Source: a virus. Taken from it: DNA of 47,569 nucleotides. Positions 6,973-13,876 of the stretch are shown piece by piece. The notes below the pieces were generated by a model. It was not told where the DNA came from. It saw nothing but the letters and a program-made list of their open reading frames with translations, and did not search any database. How positions within the stretch are numbered: the stretch's first letter is position 1; each line of letters starts with the position of its first letter. The stretch lies in IMG/VR virus record IMGVR_UViG_3300025928_000013, positions 1 through 47,569 of that record. One strand, given 5' to 3'. Position numbers and translations under genes: made by a program.

Positions 6973-7206
6973 TCATAAAATCAGCCTTAGCGGAATAATC
7001 TGAAGCGCCACCGAGGGCGCGCGCTGTTCCTGCAGCTCGCGTTCAAACTGGCTGGCATCCAGATCCTTGTGCACCGCGATTCGCGTGATGAACGCGTGGC
7101 AGGCTATGCCGCTCTCGGTGTGGCCTTCCCAGAGGCGCGCCGGCACGTCGACACCGTCCACAACCAGCGACACCACTTTATCCGTCGATTCGAGCATAAC
7201 TTTCAT
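6973..7206 (-). CDS. Hypothetical beta-sheet protein
   Basis: The ATG at 7206 overlaps the upstream TGA (ATGA), so I start here and not further upstream. The 77-residue product reads MKVMLESTDKVVSLVVDGVD, then VPARLWEGHTESGIACHAFITRIAVHKD (split here as VPARLWEGHTESG and IACHAFITRIAVHKD). This pattern of alternating hydrophobics suggests a small beta barrel. No family is assigned. Confidence 0.68.
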   Translation of the reverse strand: MKVMLESTDKVVSLVVDGVDVPARLWEGHTESGIACHAFITRIAVHKDLDASQFERELQEQRAPSVALQIIPLRLIL

Positions 7207-7415
7207 CGGTAAGCCTCCGGAATCTCGTAGGGTGTGAAAGCGGGGTTGGTCAAGTTCATTTCGTTTGCTAACTGGATCCACTCCCAGAACAGTTTCTCTT
7301 CACCGGCCGCCTTTGCAGCACCGGCAGCGTAGCCCATCAGCATCAGCAACCGCTCCCAGTCGCCGATGGACATTTGCAGGATGATCTCGTCATTCTGCCG
7401 TTGGTACGTAATCAT
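7203..7415 (-). CDS. Hypothetical helical protein
   Basis: The 70-residue product (MITYQRQNDEIILQMSIGDW ...) has an Ala-rich helix (LMLMGYAAGAAKAAGEEKLF) and aromatic residues at the end. ATGA overlaps on both sides place it firmly in the coupled operon running from about 8.25 to 6.97 kb. Function is unknown. Confidence 0.68.
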   Translation of the reverse strand: MITYQRQNDEIILQMSIGDWERLLMLMGYAAGAAKAAGEEKLFWEWIQLANEMNLTNPAFTPYEIPEAYR

Positions 7416-7753
7416 CGTTCACCTCCCGGTAACAGCCTCACGTTTCGCGCACGCTGGATCCCACCTCCGCAAGCAATCACCAGGCGCCGCGGCTGCAGCA
7501 CCTTCCTCGCCCAGTCCCTGGCCCATACTTCACTCGTTGGGTAGTTCGCCAGGATCCACCGCGCCGCTCGCTTGTGCAGCACCCGCGCGCGCGCCTCCAG
7601 CATGCGAGGCAAGTCCTCGGGTAGGTGGTACAGGCCATATCCGCAGAACGGTGGCCACACATCCACCGGGTTATCATAGACGTAGGTTTGTGGTTTGCCA
7701 TCGGTGGCCGGTTGGATCTGTGAACCCAGCCGGCCTTCACTCTCGCCACTCAT
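7412..7753 (-). CDS. Hypothetical protein
   Basis: The 113-residue product has a Tyr/Trp/Pro-rich middle (YDNPVDVWPPFCGYGLYHLP) and a basic helical C-terminus (ARARVLHKRAARWILANYPT). ATGA overlaps at both ends support this frame over competing frames. No catalytic or metal-binding pattern is evident. Confidence 0.62.
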   Translation of the reverse strand: MSGESEGRLGSQIQPATDGKPQTYVYDNPVDVWPPFCGYGLYHLPEDLPRMLEARARVLHKRAARWILANYPTSEVWARDWARKVLQPRRLVIACGGGIQRARNVRLLPGGER

Positions 7754-7962
7754 AGCCCCATCCCCCTTCGGTAGTCGTTCTCGAGCTCGTGCAGGTGCGA
7801 AAGCATCGCGAGATCTTCCTTCGCCGCCTTTACTTTTGGCTCAAGTATGCGGAGTTGCCGGCGCATCCACCAGCGACGGACCCGCGGCAAGATGTCGAGC
7901 TCGAAGAAAAGCACGCAGAGCCCGCCCATCAGACCCCAGAAGAAATACTTCAGATAGCCCAT
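7750..7962 (-). CDS. Small membrane protein with basic cytoplasmic helix
   Basis: The 70-residue product has one membrane helix (YLKYFFWGLMGGLCVLFFEL) followed by a strongly basic segment (PRVRRWWMRRQLRILEPKVK) and an amphipathic helix. By the positive-inside rule, the C-terminal part should face the cytoplasm. It overlaps the DnaA-like gene by 13 bases and the next gene by four. It could be a small membrane tether for the neighbouring replication protein, or a lysis accessory; neither is shown. Confidence 0.66.
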   Translation of the reverse strand: MGYLKYFFWGLMGGLCVLFFELDILPRVRRWWMRRQLRILEPKVKAAKEDLAMLSHLHELENDYRRGMGL

Positions 7963-8249
7963 ATACCACTCTCGTCTCCTTTCTCCGGATCATACGCTTC
8001 CGGCATCCATGGATCGCTAGGCTGCACCTGCCTCACCAGTGACAGGACCGCAGTATGGTGACGATCGAGCCAGCGTCCAATCTGGGGGAAGGAATAGCCC
8101 CAGTTCCTCAAGCGCACGCACACACGCCGGCGGGCAGCTACCACTGTGGCGATCTGTGAACGGGAAAGGATGTCTGCCACTGTGACCTCGTCGTTACAGG
8201 CCTCTTCTATGGCCAGCATAACTCTGGGTGGAAGTCTGTACTTCTCCAT
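7950..8249 (-). CDS. DnaA domain IV-like DNA-binding protein
   Basis: This 99-residue protein corresponds to the C-terminal DNA-binding domain of bacterial DnaA without the AAA+ part. VTVADILSRSQIATVVAARR (residues 22-41) aligns with the DnaA VADLLSKRRSRSVARPRQ segment. SFPQIGRW followed by DRHHTAVLSL (residues 53-71) aligns with the signature [20 protein letters not shown]. Such stand-alone domains could bind DnaA boxes at a phage or host origin. It is the first gene of a leftward operon and lies close to the Rep-like gene, which fits a replication or host-takeover role. Confidence 0.83.
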   Translation of the reverse strand: MEKYRLPPRVMLAIEEACNDEVTVADILSRSQIATVVAARRRVCVRLRNWGYSFPQIGRWLDRHHTAVLSLVRQVQPSDPWMPEAYDPEKGDESGIWAI

Positions 8250-8283
8250 TGTGAACCTCGAATATCTGTCTTATGATTTGGAG

Positions 8284-8309
8284 TGCCGGCTTGATCACCG
8301 GCATCTTTT
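8284..8309 (+). terminator. Terminator-like hairpin (possible attenuator)
   Basis: TGCCGG at 8284-8289 pairs with CCGGCA at 8298-8303 across an eight-base loop, followed by TCTTTT. On the plus strand this is an intrinsic-terminator shape. No plus-strand gene precedes it closely, and it lies 60 bases upstream of the next start codon, so attenuation of the short gene at 8369 is the likeliest role. Confidence 0.45.
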
Positions 8310-8364
8310 GCGGTCAGGGGCGGGTGCCTGTAACGCCCGCCTCTCCGCAAGCCTTTACAGGAGG
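8308..8364 (+). promoter_or_regulatory. Structured 5' leader with long hairpin and strong ribosome-binding site
   Basis: TTGCGG (8308-8313) pairs with CCGCAA (8345-8350), and inside it GGCGGG (8319-8324) pairs with CCCGCC (8336-8341). This makes a long interrupted stem that ends nine bases before a perfect AGGAGG (8359-8364). With the terminator-like hairpin just upstream, and sharing its U-tract, it forms a plausible cis-regulatory leader of the gene at 8369. Confidence 0.45.
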
Positions 8365-8368
8365 TTTT

Positions 8369-8563
8369 GTGAAACCTGAGAGCGCGAAACCATCGAAACG
8401 CCACATGGTTCCAATCGATGCGCGGAACACACAAGAGCGTACTTTTAACTGGTTGCTCACCATGCTCGTCGCGTGCGTCGAGTTGGGAGATGCCCCGCTG
8501 ACACGTCGCTATTCTTGCGCGCTGGAAGCAATGTACTCCGAGGCGCTTAGGCTGAAGAAGTAG
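8369..8563 (+). CDS. Small helical protein, paralogue of the gene at 3439-3621
   Basis: GTG at 8369 lies four bases after a perfect AGGAGG, which decides the start. The 64-residue product (MKPESAKPSKRHMVPIDARN ...) shares the core VPID-RN-QE--FN-LL--LVA--EL-DAPL-RRY--ALE-MY--ALR with the terminase-adjacent gene on the other strand. It stands alone, divergent from the DnaA-like gene and convergent with the Rep-like gene (17-base overlap). Independent expression with a structured leader suggests a dosage-sensitive protein. Function is unknown. Confidence 0.78.
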   Translation: MKPESAKPSKRHMVPIDARNTQERTFNWLLTMLVACVELGDAPLTRRYSCALEAMYSEALRLKK

Positions 8564-10256
8564 AAGTAGATTCACCGGAAACACCCTCCCCTTTTCGCAT
8601 CTCATCCACCAACAGATTAATGGCGATGCGATCGAGCAGTTCCTTCTTCTGGTCGCCACTCTGCCAGTTGAAGGTCTTCAGGAGCTGCGGATCCGCATTC
8701 AGCCGGGCCCGCGCTTTCAGCAGCAGTTTGGCCTTGTCTGCCAAAGCCATCTTCGAGTACTTCTTCTCGGCCGCCACCATGATCTCCGCCTCCAGCTTCA
8801 GAGCAGCTTCGTTCTCAGCGAACCGCTTATCCCGCCGGGCGATCGCCTCCCGGTCCTCCTGGGTCCGACGCGCGCGTTCTGGCGCCTCCCGCACCCAGTC
8901 CACCGCCCAATCGTAGACCAGGGGAATGTAGCGATCGCGCGGGTTTTTCGCGACCGAATGCGTAGGCCGCGGCAGGGTGCCCATGCCCGGGGGCAAGGCG
9001 CCCAGCTTCACGCCAACGTGGAATACAAACGCTTCCACCTCCTCCGCCGGCACAACGGACAGAACACGCCGCGCCCAAATGTCATCTCCCTTGTTTTCCG
9101 GAGTCACAAGCGGAGTTCCGAATCGCGCGTGCGGGAAGCGATTTTGATACTCGCGCATTTTGGTGAAGAGCAGATCGTATCCTGCCTGCTGTTCGGGGCT
9201 GAGTGGCTCAGGTTCGGGCGGTATGACTGCAGGCTGGAGGTTGGCCGCCTCTCTTTGTTCAACAGGAGGGGTTTTACGCGGCCTCTGCGTGGGTGCAGAG
9301 CCGCTCGCTCGCTCTAAACTTCTGGGTTTTTCTGAGTCCCTCTGACCAATAAGGATAGCGGCCTCAGAATCGGCTGTACTCACTTTCTCGCTTACTCCGT
9401 ACTCACTTGGTTCGCTACTCTGTACTGACTCAGATGCGGTCTGTACAGACCTCTTAGTCGCCGCCTCGGCGAGCACGGGCAGCAGCGCCGGCGCGTACAC
9501 GGTCTGGACAAGCTCCTGGCGCTCGGCATAGGCCGCAGCATGACCGTTCTTGAACGTGTGCTCCTGCCGATTTACCTTGACACCCCTCGCCGTCCATCTG
9601 TTATCCTCTCTCTGAGTGATGAACAGCCGAAAGGTAGCGACGACGTCGGCTTGCAGGGTGTTGGCCAGCTCACGCTCGGCCTTTTCCTCAGCCACCAGCG
9701 ATTCGATCTCGTTTTTCGGCCGGTCTTTTATTTGCTTCCAGATAAAGGCTCCGAAGAGGTCTGTACAGACCTTTTCGTTCGTGTAATCTTCGCCTTCTTT
9801 GGGAAGCTCTGGCTTACCGGCCTCCTCCTCGGCCCGCTTGAGGTCCACGGCGCCGTAAAAGTATAACCGGCGTTGCCCGCGATACTTGTTGCCTTTTTGG
9901 GCAGACCTATTCCCCCAGAGTCCCATCCGGCAGCCAAGCCGCCACGCGCGCCGCACGTTCGCCTCATCCATGTCGAGATCCGCGCTCGCGTTCTCAAGGT
10001 GAAGCTCGTAGCCTTCCTGGTCCACGGCATACGGTGACAGAATCGGCCAGTGGCAGGTATGTGCCACCATCCATGACCATAGCCGGATCACTTCGGGCCA
10101 GTGCTTCAGGCGCTGCCATTTATGTTGATCGGGCGGTAGCGGATCGAACCTGGGCGCTCCCATGGCCCTCATGCATGCCATGTTGTCGGACAAGCTGATC
10201 TTCTTGGGCGTCGACGCCGCCGCGGCCTTCCCTGATGTCTGTGTTTCTGGATCCAT
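8547..10256 (-). CDS. Putative replication initiator (Rep-like, winged-helix N-terminus)
   Basis: The 569-residue protein has an N-terminal region (about 40-130) reading WPEVIRLWSWMVAHTC, YELHLENASADLDMDEANVR and RAWRLGCRMGLWG. This looks like a winged-helix domain of the Rep/primosomal type, where helix-turn-helix is followed by a small hairpin. Residues about 270-360 are Ser/Pro/Glu-rich linker. The C-terminal half has FHARFGTPLVTPEN-like and coiled-coil segments (about 470-545) and ends in Ser/Thr repeats. Location between the DnaA-like gene and the integrase supports replication. No helicase or primase motif is present. Assignment is from pattern and context, not a firm family match. Confidence 0.55.
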   Translation of the reverse strand: MDPETQTSGKAAAASTPKKISLSDNMACMRAMGAPRFDPLPPDQHKWQRLKHWPEVIRLWSWMVAHTCHWPILSPYAVDQEGYELHLENASADLDMDEANVRRAWRLGCRMGLWGNRSAQKGNKYRGQRRLYFYGAVDLKRAEEEAGKPELPKEGEDYTNEKVCTDLFGAFIWKQIKDRPKNEIESLVAEEKAERELANTLQADVVATFRLFITQREDNRWTARGVKVNRQEHTFKNGHAAAYAERQELVQTVYAPALLPVLAEAATKRSVQTASESVQSSEPSEYGVSEKVSTADSEAAILIGQRDSEKPRSLERASGSAPTQRPRKTPPVEQREAANLQPAVIPPEPEPLSPEQQAGYDLLFTKMREYQNRFPHARFGTPLVTPENKGDDIWARRVLSVVPAEEVEAFVFHVGVKLGALPPGMGTLPRPTHSVAKNPRDRYIPLVYDWAVDWVREAPERARRTQEDREAIARRDKRFAENEAALKLEAEIMVAAEKKYSKMALADKAKLLLKARARLNADPQLLKTFNWQSGDQKKELLDRIAINLLVDEMRKGEGVSGESTSTSSA

Positions 10257-10581
10257 TTACAAAAGCCTTTCCGCCAGATGCGCGTAAAAACACGCCCCCG
10301 GCTCAAAAATTCACCTATCTGTGGTTGGAAAAAGCGGCTGGAGTTGGGATATCCTGAAGATGTCGATCAAACCCAGACGCTGTTACGCTTTCGCTGAGAG
10401 CCGCCGGCCAAAGTGACACTCAGCCAAAAGACCCAATTTCTGGGGGAGGTCGAGCCTGTGGCATGGCACACGCTAGAATGGGAATTCTTCCGCGTAGCCC
10501 CCCTCTTCTAGAACCAGTACCTGACTGCTTACGGTACCGGACTATCCAACATGGCGAGCTGCCTGTCGTACCTATGGAGGC
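10257..10581 (+). other. Intergenic region between Rep-like gene and integrase
   Basis: These 325 bases lie between two divergent genes and must hold their control signals. On the minus side a GGAAAGG ribosome-binding site precedes the Rep-like ATG, and a short GCGT/ACGC hairpin lies about 30 bases upstream. On the plus side TAGAAT at 10474-10479 could be a -10 box, but no good -35 is present. TGGAGG precedes the integrase ATG. I see no iterons that would mark an origin. Confidence 0.4.
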
Positions 10582-11493
10582 ATGCTCGATTCGTTGCTGC
10601 TGCTCGAAAGCGCCCGCTTGCAGAGCCTGACACACGCCCCAGGAACCCTCAAGGCCTATCGATCGGGCTGGACGCTGTTCCAGTCCTGGTGCGCCGGAAC
10701 ATTGCGACAGAGCGCTCCTGCCAGCCAGGAAACCGTATTGCTCTACCTCACCGACATCCTGCAGCTCGGGAGTGTCGGCACCGCGAACCAGCGAGCCTGC
10801 GCCATCAATTACCATCACCAGCAGGCAGGCTACGATCCGCCGGCAGGTCCCGCGGTCCATGCCCTGCTGCGTGGGGCCCGGCGCGATCGAGACGAGCGCC
10901 CGCAACCTAAGCTCGTTATCCCGGTCGACCTGCTCCGCCAAATCTGCAACGCGACTTATGCAGGCATTTCGCCGCGCGAGGTCCGCGATCACGCCATGAT
11001 CACGCTCGGCTTCTCGAGCGCACTGAGACGATCGAACCTGGCGGCGCTCGAGCTGGCTGATGTCCACCTCGAGGTGGCGGGCCTGGTGCTGCGCATCTCG
11101 AGAGAGAAGACGGACCAGCTCGGAGCAGGCCGGCATATTGGAGTGGCCCGAGGCTTGCACGCCGAGACTTGCCCGTTGCGTGCCATCGAGAGGTGGCTTG
11201 TCATCCGGGGCGGAGAGCCAGGTGCCCTGTTCGTGCCGGTCCGCGGCGCCATTCGCACCATGCATGCGGAAAGCGTCTGTCTCGCGGTGAAGCGAGGGCT
11301 GCGCCTGGCCGGCATCGATCCCGCTCTCTACGGAGCGCACAGCCTGCGGGCCGGCTTCGTGACCACCGCCGCGGAGAATGGCGTGCATCCGCTGGTGATC
11401 GCAGCTCAGACCGGGCACAAGAGCCTGGATAGTTTGAAGCCTTACTTCAGGTCGCGAGACATTTTCCGTGCGTCGGCAGCCGTCGGCCTGTAG
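10582..11493 (+). CDS. Tyrosine recombinase (phage integrase)
   Basis: The 303-residue enzyme has an N-terminal SAM-like core-binding domain (residues about 5-100, TLKAYRSGWTLFQSWCAGTL). The catalytic domain has a complete set: Arg149 in ALRRSNLAAL, Lys176 in SREKTDQLG, His253/Arg256 in HSLRAGFVT, His279 in TGHKS and Tyr288 in KPYFR. It joins attP to attB by Arg-His-Tyr chemistry and a 3'-phosphotyrosine intermediate. TGGAGG sits upstream of the ATG at 10582. It is the only rightward gene for several kilobases, and the inverted-repeat-rich DNA just downstream is the natural place to look for attP. Confidence 0.92.
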   Translation: MLDSLLLLESARLQSLTHAPGTLKAYRSGWTLFQSWCAGTLRQSAPASQETVLLYLTDILQLGSVGTANQRACAINYHHQQAGYDPPAGPAVHALLRGARRDRDERPQPKLVIPVDLLRQICNATYAGISPREVRDHAMITLGFSSALRRSNLAALELADVHLEVAGLVLRISREKTDQLGAGRHIGVARGLHAETCPLRAIERWLVIRGGEPGALFVPVRGAIRTMHAESVCLAVKRGLRLAGIDPALYGAHSLRAGFVTTAAENGVHPLVIAAQTGHKSLDSLKPYFRSRDIFRASAAVGL

Positions 11494-11673
11494 GTGTGGC
11501 CATCGGGCAATGTGCCTATTGCCGGTGTGTGAGCGAGATTGATAATCTGGCATTGCGGCCGACACCTCGGCAGCGTTTCACATGGGCGCGGATGCTTAGA
11601 ACCTCTGCGCCCAATTTCACAAAGCCCGCATATCTTTCGGGCACATCAACAAATCTTTGGGTTAAAGGTGAGA

Positions 11674-11750
11674 CTGACAGGCGAGGTAGTGCTTGAGGTG
11701 CGAGGTCAGCGGCGCTATAGTTACTCATCATCAGTGGACCTGCCTGTCAG
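11674..11750. repeat. Inverted repeat downstream of integrase
   Basis: CTGACAGGCGAGGT at 11674-11687 is the reverse complement, with one extra base, of ACCTGCCTGTCAG at 11738-11750. The intervening 50 bases also repeat GCGAGGT. This is the strongest inverted repeat near the integrase, so it is a candidate attP or accessory-site arm pair, or the stem of an RNA. Confidence 0.45.
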
Positions 11751-11883
11751 GTCTTCGATGTAGGGGGCGGGACGTGTTATAGACGCCCCGCTCCCGCTTT
11801 GTCCCGTATCACCGGACTGTGAATCGACAGTGATATCGTACCTATCCCCAGCGGAAATTTCCACCGGGATTCTTACCCCCCGA

Positions 11884-11998
11884 CTTGTTTGTTGGTTTGT
11901 TCAGCACTTCCCCCCGCAAAGAGGCGTCGGCAGGGGGTGGCGCGCAGTTTGCGGCAACGCGCCGGGGTCCCCCCAATCCGACTTACCAGACAAACAAG
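11884..11998. repeat. Long-range inverted repeat enclosing GC-rich hairpins
   Basis: CTTGTTTGTTGG at 11884-11895 pairs with CCAGACAAACAAG at 11986-11998 (one extra base). The enclosed 90 bases contain C-runs and G-runs that can pair and a GGCGCG...CGCGCC hairpin. This is the shape of a multi-branched RNA domain or of a recombination site. Confidence 0.42.
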
Positions 11999-12149
11999 AA
12001 TAAGCGCAGTGCGCCGCGGGAGTCAATATTTATCGTGAGTGTGGCAAAAAGCAGGCGTCGCGAAACGAATAGACAGTAGCGGCGCCGTCCCGGTGCATCC
12101 GCATCAACCGACCGAGGGCCATACCTCAACCCAACGTGGATCGCGCCGC

Positions 12150-12398
12150 TTAGACCCCCGCGACACTCTGCGCCGGCTCTCCGACGTCCGACGGCTGCGG
12201 CAATTCCGCAGGTTCCGGACCAGCCAGGATCGCAACGGCACGCTGCCAGGCGGCCGCCCAGATTGTAGCCGCCCGATCGAGCACCTCGTCGTCGGTCAGG
12301 CCCGGGTGGCCAGTTGAGTCGAGCCGCTCATACGCGAGCTGTTGCCGGGCAAATGGGCATGCCTGGATAAGGTCGGACGCGAGAATTTGAGGTTCCAT
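12150..12398 (-). CDS. Hypothetical protein with operator-like upstream region
   Basis: The 82-residue product (MEPQILASDLIQACPFARQQ ... DRAATIWAAAWQRAVAILAG) is helical, with an acidic Pro-rich C-terminus. The ATG at 12398 is preceded by AGGTGA. No helix-turn-helix is obvious. The gene is transcribed away from the recombinase cluster from its own promoter, which overlaps a perfect palindrome, so it is one of the few tightly controlled single genes in the window. Confidence 0.62.
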   Translation of the reverse strand: MEPQILASDLIQACPFARQQLAYERLDSTGHPGLTDDEVLDRAATIWAAAWQRAVAILAGPEPAELPQPSDVGEPAQSVAGV

Positions 12399-12412
12399 AT
12401 CACCTGCGAGTA

Positions 12413-12428
12413 TGGCACAGCTGTGCCA
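12413..12428. promoter_or_regulatory. Perfect 16-bp palindrome, candidate operator
   Basis: TGGCACAGCTGTGCCA is fully self-complementary. It lies between the -10 box and the start codon of the gene at 12150-12398, covering the expected transcription start, the classic place for a dimeric repressor site. The binding protein is not identified; the LuxR-type regulator and the phage's uncharacterised small proteins are possibilities. Confidence 0.6.
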
Positions 12429-12429
12429 C

Positions 12430-12458
12430 AACGTAGAGCAGGGGAATAGGGCCGACAA
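12430..12458 (-). promoter_or_regulatory. Sigma-70-type promoter for the gene at 12150-12398
   Basis: On the minus strand TTGTCG (12458-12453) and TACGTT (12435-12430) are separated by 17 bases, each matching four of six consensus positions. The palindrome follows immediately, so a bound repressor would block initiation. Confidence 0.42.
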
Positions 12459-12579
12459 GGAGGTGCCGAGACAACGCTATGTAGTCCCAGCGGGCATTCG
12501 GCCCCACAAACGGACAAGGCCCGACGGGGTGCGTTTAAGCCCTGTCAGGCCCAATCTCTCTCTTCGGAATTGAAACCTC

Positions 12580-12735
12580 TTAATCTTCCCACTTGTTGCC
12601 CGTGGTGTCGAGCCACCGCTCCTCTGCAACCGCTCTGAACTGCGGGAACTGCACCAGGAACATCTGCATCCTGTCGGCCGGCAGGTTGTCATCCAGCAGA
12701 ATTGCGAGCACGGTCACGGCTTCGATCTCGTTCAT
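12580..12735 (-). CDS. 51-residue hypothetical protein
   Basis: This short gene encodes MNEIEAVTVLAILLDDNLPA then DRMQMFLVQFPQFRAVAEER and WLDTTGNKWED. GAGGA lies a few bases upstream of the ATG. The amphipathic helical start and the ordinary composition support a real protein. It is downstream of the serine recombinase in the same direction and may be a small accessory. No family is recognised. Confidence 0.6.
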   Translation of the reverse strand: MNEIEAVTVLAILLDDNLPADRMQMFLVQFPQFRAVAEERWLDTTGNKWED

Positions 12736-12874
12736 AATTCCTCAGCTCATTCATGACGCGCCAGGCCCAGTGAGGCCCGCGGAACAGCGCGCCCCATGGT
12801 GCTCTCCACAGACCTACGCGGTGCTGCGTCCAACCGGCCGCCTGCAGATCCCTGATTCGCTGCCTGACTGTCAC
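12689..12874 (-). CDS. Small Trp/Arg-rich hypothetical protein
   Basis: A GTG at 12874, 13 bases after the recombinase stop, opens 61 codons reading VRQRIRDLQAAGWTQHRVGL then WRAPWGALFRGPHWAWRVMN. The pattern (helix, then aromatic-rich strand) looks protein-like. However, the last 47 bases overlap the better supported gene at 12580-12735 in another frame, and no ribosome-binding site is clear. Confidence 0.38.
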   Translation of the reverse strand: MTVRQRIRDLQAAGWTQHRVGLWRAPWGALFRGPHWAWRVMNELRNYERDRSRDRARNSAG

Positions 12875-12887
12875 CTTGTCGCAGATT

Positions 12888-13643
12888 TTACAGTAAATTC
12901 CTGATGGTGGAGGCGTGCCACTTGCCGCGGACCACTCGACCACCGCGGCGCCGGCCCTTTGTGGGAACGCCTTCACTGTTCAGGGTCGCCGCAATCTTCG
13001 CGAACGTCATCCCGCGGCCGCGCATCCAGCGCATACGCGTGAGAATTTTCTGTTCCTTCAGCTCCGGAACCAGGCGCCGGCCCACCATCACCTTCCCAGG
13101 TTGCGCCCGGCCGGCCAGGCGCATGCCAAATGCGACGTGATTGTAGGGCAGGTTGTTGGCTTTTTTGTATTGGAGGACGGCCGAGGTCCGCTCCGAAATC
13201 GCCTCGCGTTCCCATTGCGCCACCGACGTCATGATGTTTACGATCATGCGCCCAGCCGCGGATCCCGTGTCCATCCACGTCTCGTTCACCGACACCAGCG
13301 TTGCGTTCTTGCGGTCCATCCAGGTCAGCAGCTCCCCCAGGTCGACCACCGATCGCGTGAGCCGATCCAGTTTCGCCACGATGATGCGGTTGGCCTCGCC
13401 ATGCTCGATGAGCCACTGGGCCTCGAGGATGCCCGCGCGCTCGTGTATCGAGCCCTCCTTGGCGCTTTCCTTGTCGGTGATGATCTTGACCAGCTTGCAG
13501 CCCTGCAGCGCAGCCAGGCCGCGGATCCGCTCAGCCTGGACCGCGGGAGACATCTCCTGCAGGCCAGTCGATACGCGCACGTAGCCGATGGCCAGCACCT
13601 TCGCCGGCGCCGGCGCCTTCTCCTTCTTCCGCTTGAGCCTCAC
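12888..13643 (-). CDS. Serine recombinase (resolvase/invertase family)
   Basis: The 251-residue protein has a resolvase domain with catalytic Ser25 in GYVRVSTGLQEMSP, the AKLDRLTRSVVDLGELL segment, and GRMIVNIMTSVAQWEREAIS followed by ERTSAVLQYKKANN, the long E helix. A C-terminal recombinase-type segment (LKEQKILTRMRWMRGRGMTF AKIAATLNSEGVPTKGR) should bind DNA. It could invert a segment, resolve multimers or integrate. The GTG start is fixed by a GTGA overlap with the previous gene. A second recombinase besides the tyrosine integrase suggests dimer resolution of an extrachromosomal form or control by inversion; no inverted crossover sites were found by eye. Confidence 0.9.
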   Translation of the reverse strand: MRLKRKKEKAPAPAKVLAIGYVRVSTGLQEMSPAVQAERIRGLAALQGCKLVKIITDKESAKEGSIHERAGILEAQWLIEHGEANRIIVAKLDRLTRSVVDLGELLTWMDRKNATLVSVNETWMDTGSAAGRMIVNIMTSVAQWEREAISERTSAVLQYKKANNLPYNHVAFGMRLAGRAQPGKVMVGRRLVPELKEQKILTRMRWMRGRGMTFAKIAATLNSEGVPTKGRRRGGRVVRGKWHASTIRNLL

Positions 13644-13876
13644 GCGGTTCGTTCCCGCTGCAATCGAACCCAGTCGACGGCCTCCACCAGCGAGGCAAGT
13701 TTCACGGTCTCATTGCGCTTGAGATCGGTGAGCAGCCACGGCCAGTCCGGATCCGCTGTTCGCTCGATGCGGACCTCGCCGGCCGACTCCAGCAGCTCGC
13801 CGGTTATCGCTCGCACGCCCATGACGCCGAGCTGCGCGTAACTGTCGTTGCTCAAGCGTTTCGTTTTTTTCGCCAT
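13640..13876 (-). CDS. Hypothetical protein upstream of serine recombinase
   Basis: The 78-residue product (MAKKTKRLSNDSYAQLGVMG VRAITGELLESAGEV ...) has a basic N-terminus and a small alpha/beta look, ending EAVDWVRLQRERTA. It is coupled to the recombinase through GTGA, so it may be a partner or directionality factor. That is context only. Confidence 0.65.
   Translation of the reverse strand: MAKKTKRLSNDSYAQLGVMGVRAITGELLESAGEVRIERTADPDWPWLLTDLKRNETVKLASLVEAVDWVRLQRERTA

Larger units (their letters stand above)
11494..12149. other. 656-base non-coding region with nested inverted repeats
   Basis: No frame here looks like a protein. The stretch contains two long-range inverted repeats (11674-11750 and 11884-11998), a GGGGCG/CGCCCC hairpin at 11764-11789, and further hairpin potential such as GGCGCG/CGCGCC near 11940-11965 inside the second repeat. 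Its position downstream of the integrase suits attP and integrase or excisionase arm sites. The size and nesting also suit a structured non-coding RNA. Sequence alone does not decide. Confidence 0.5.

Noticed and set aside
10420-11565. Long open frame on the minus strand through the integrase gene
   Set aside because: It is antisense to a complete tyrosine recombinase with all catalytic residues and has no coding-like features of its own.
11764-11789. Hairpin after the integrase gene as a terminator
   Set aside because: GGGGCG/CGCCCC forms a stem but no T-tract follows, so I kept it only as part of the non-coding region.
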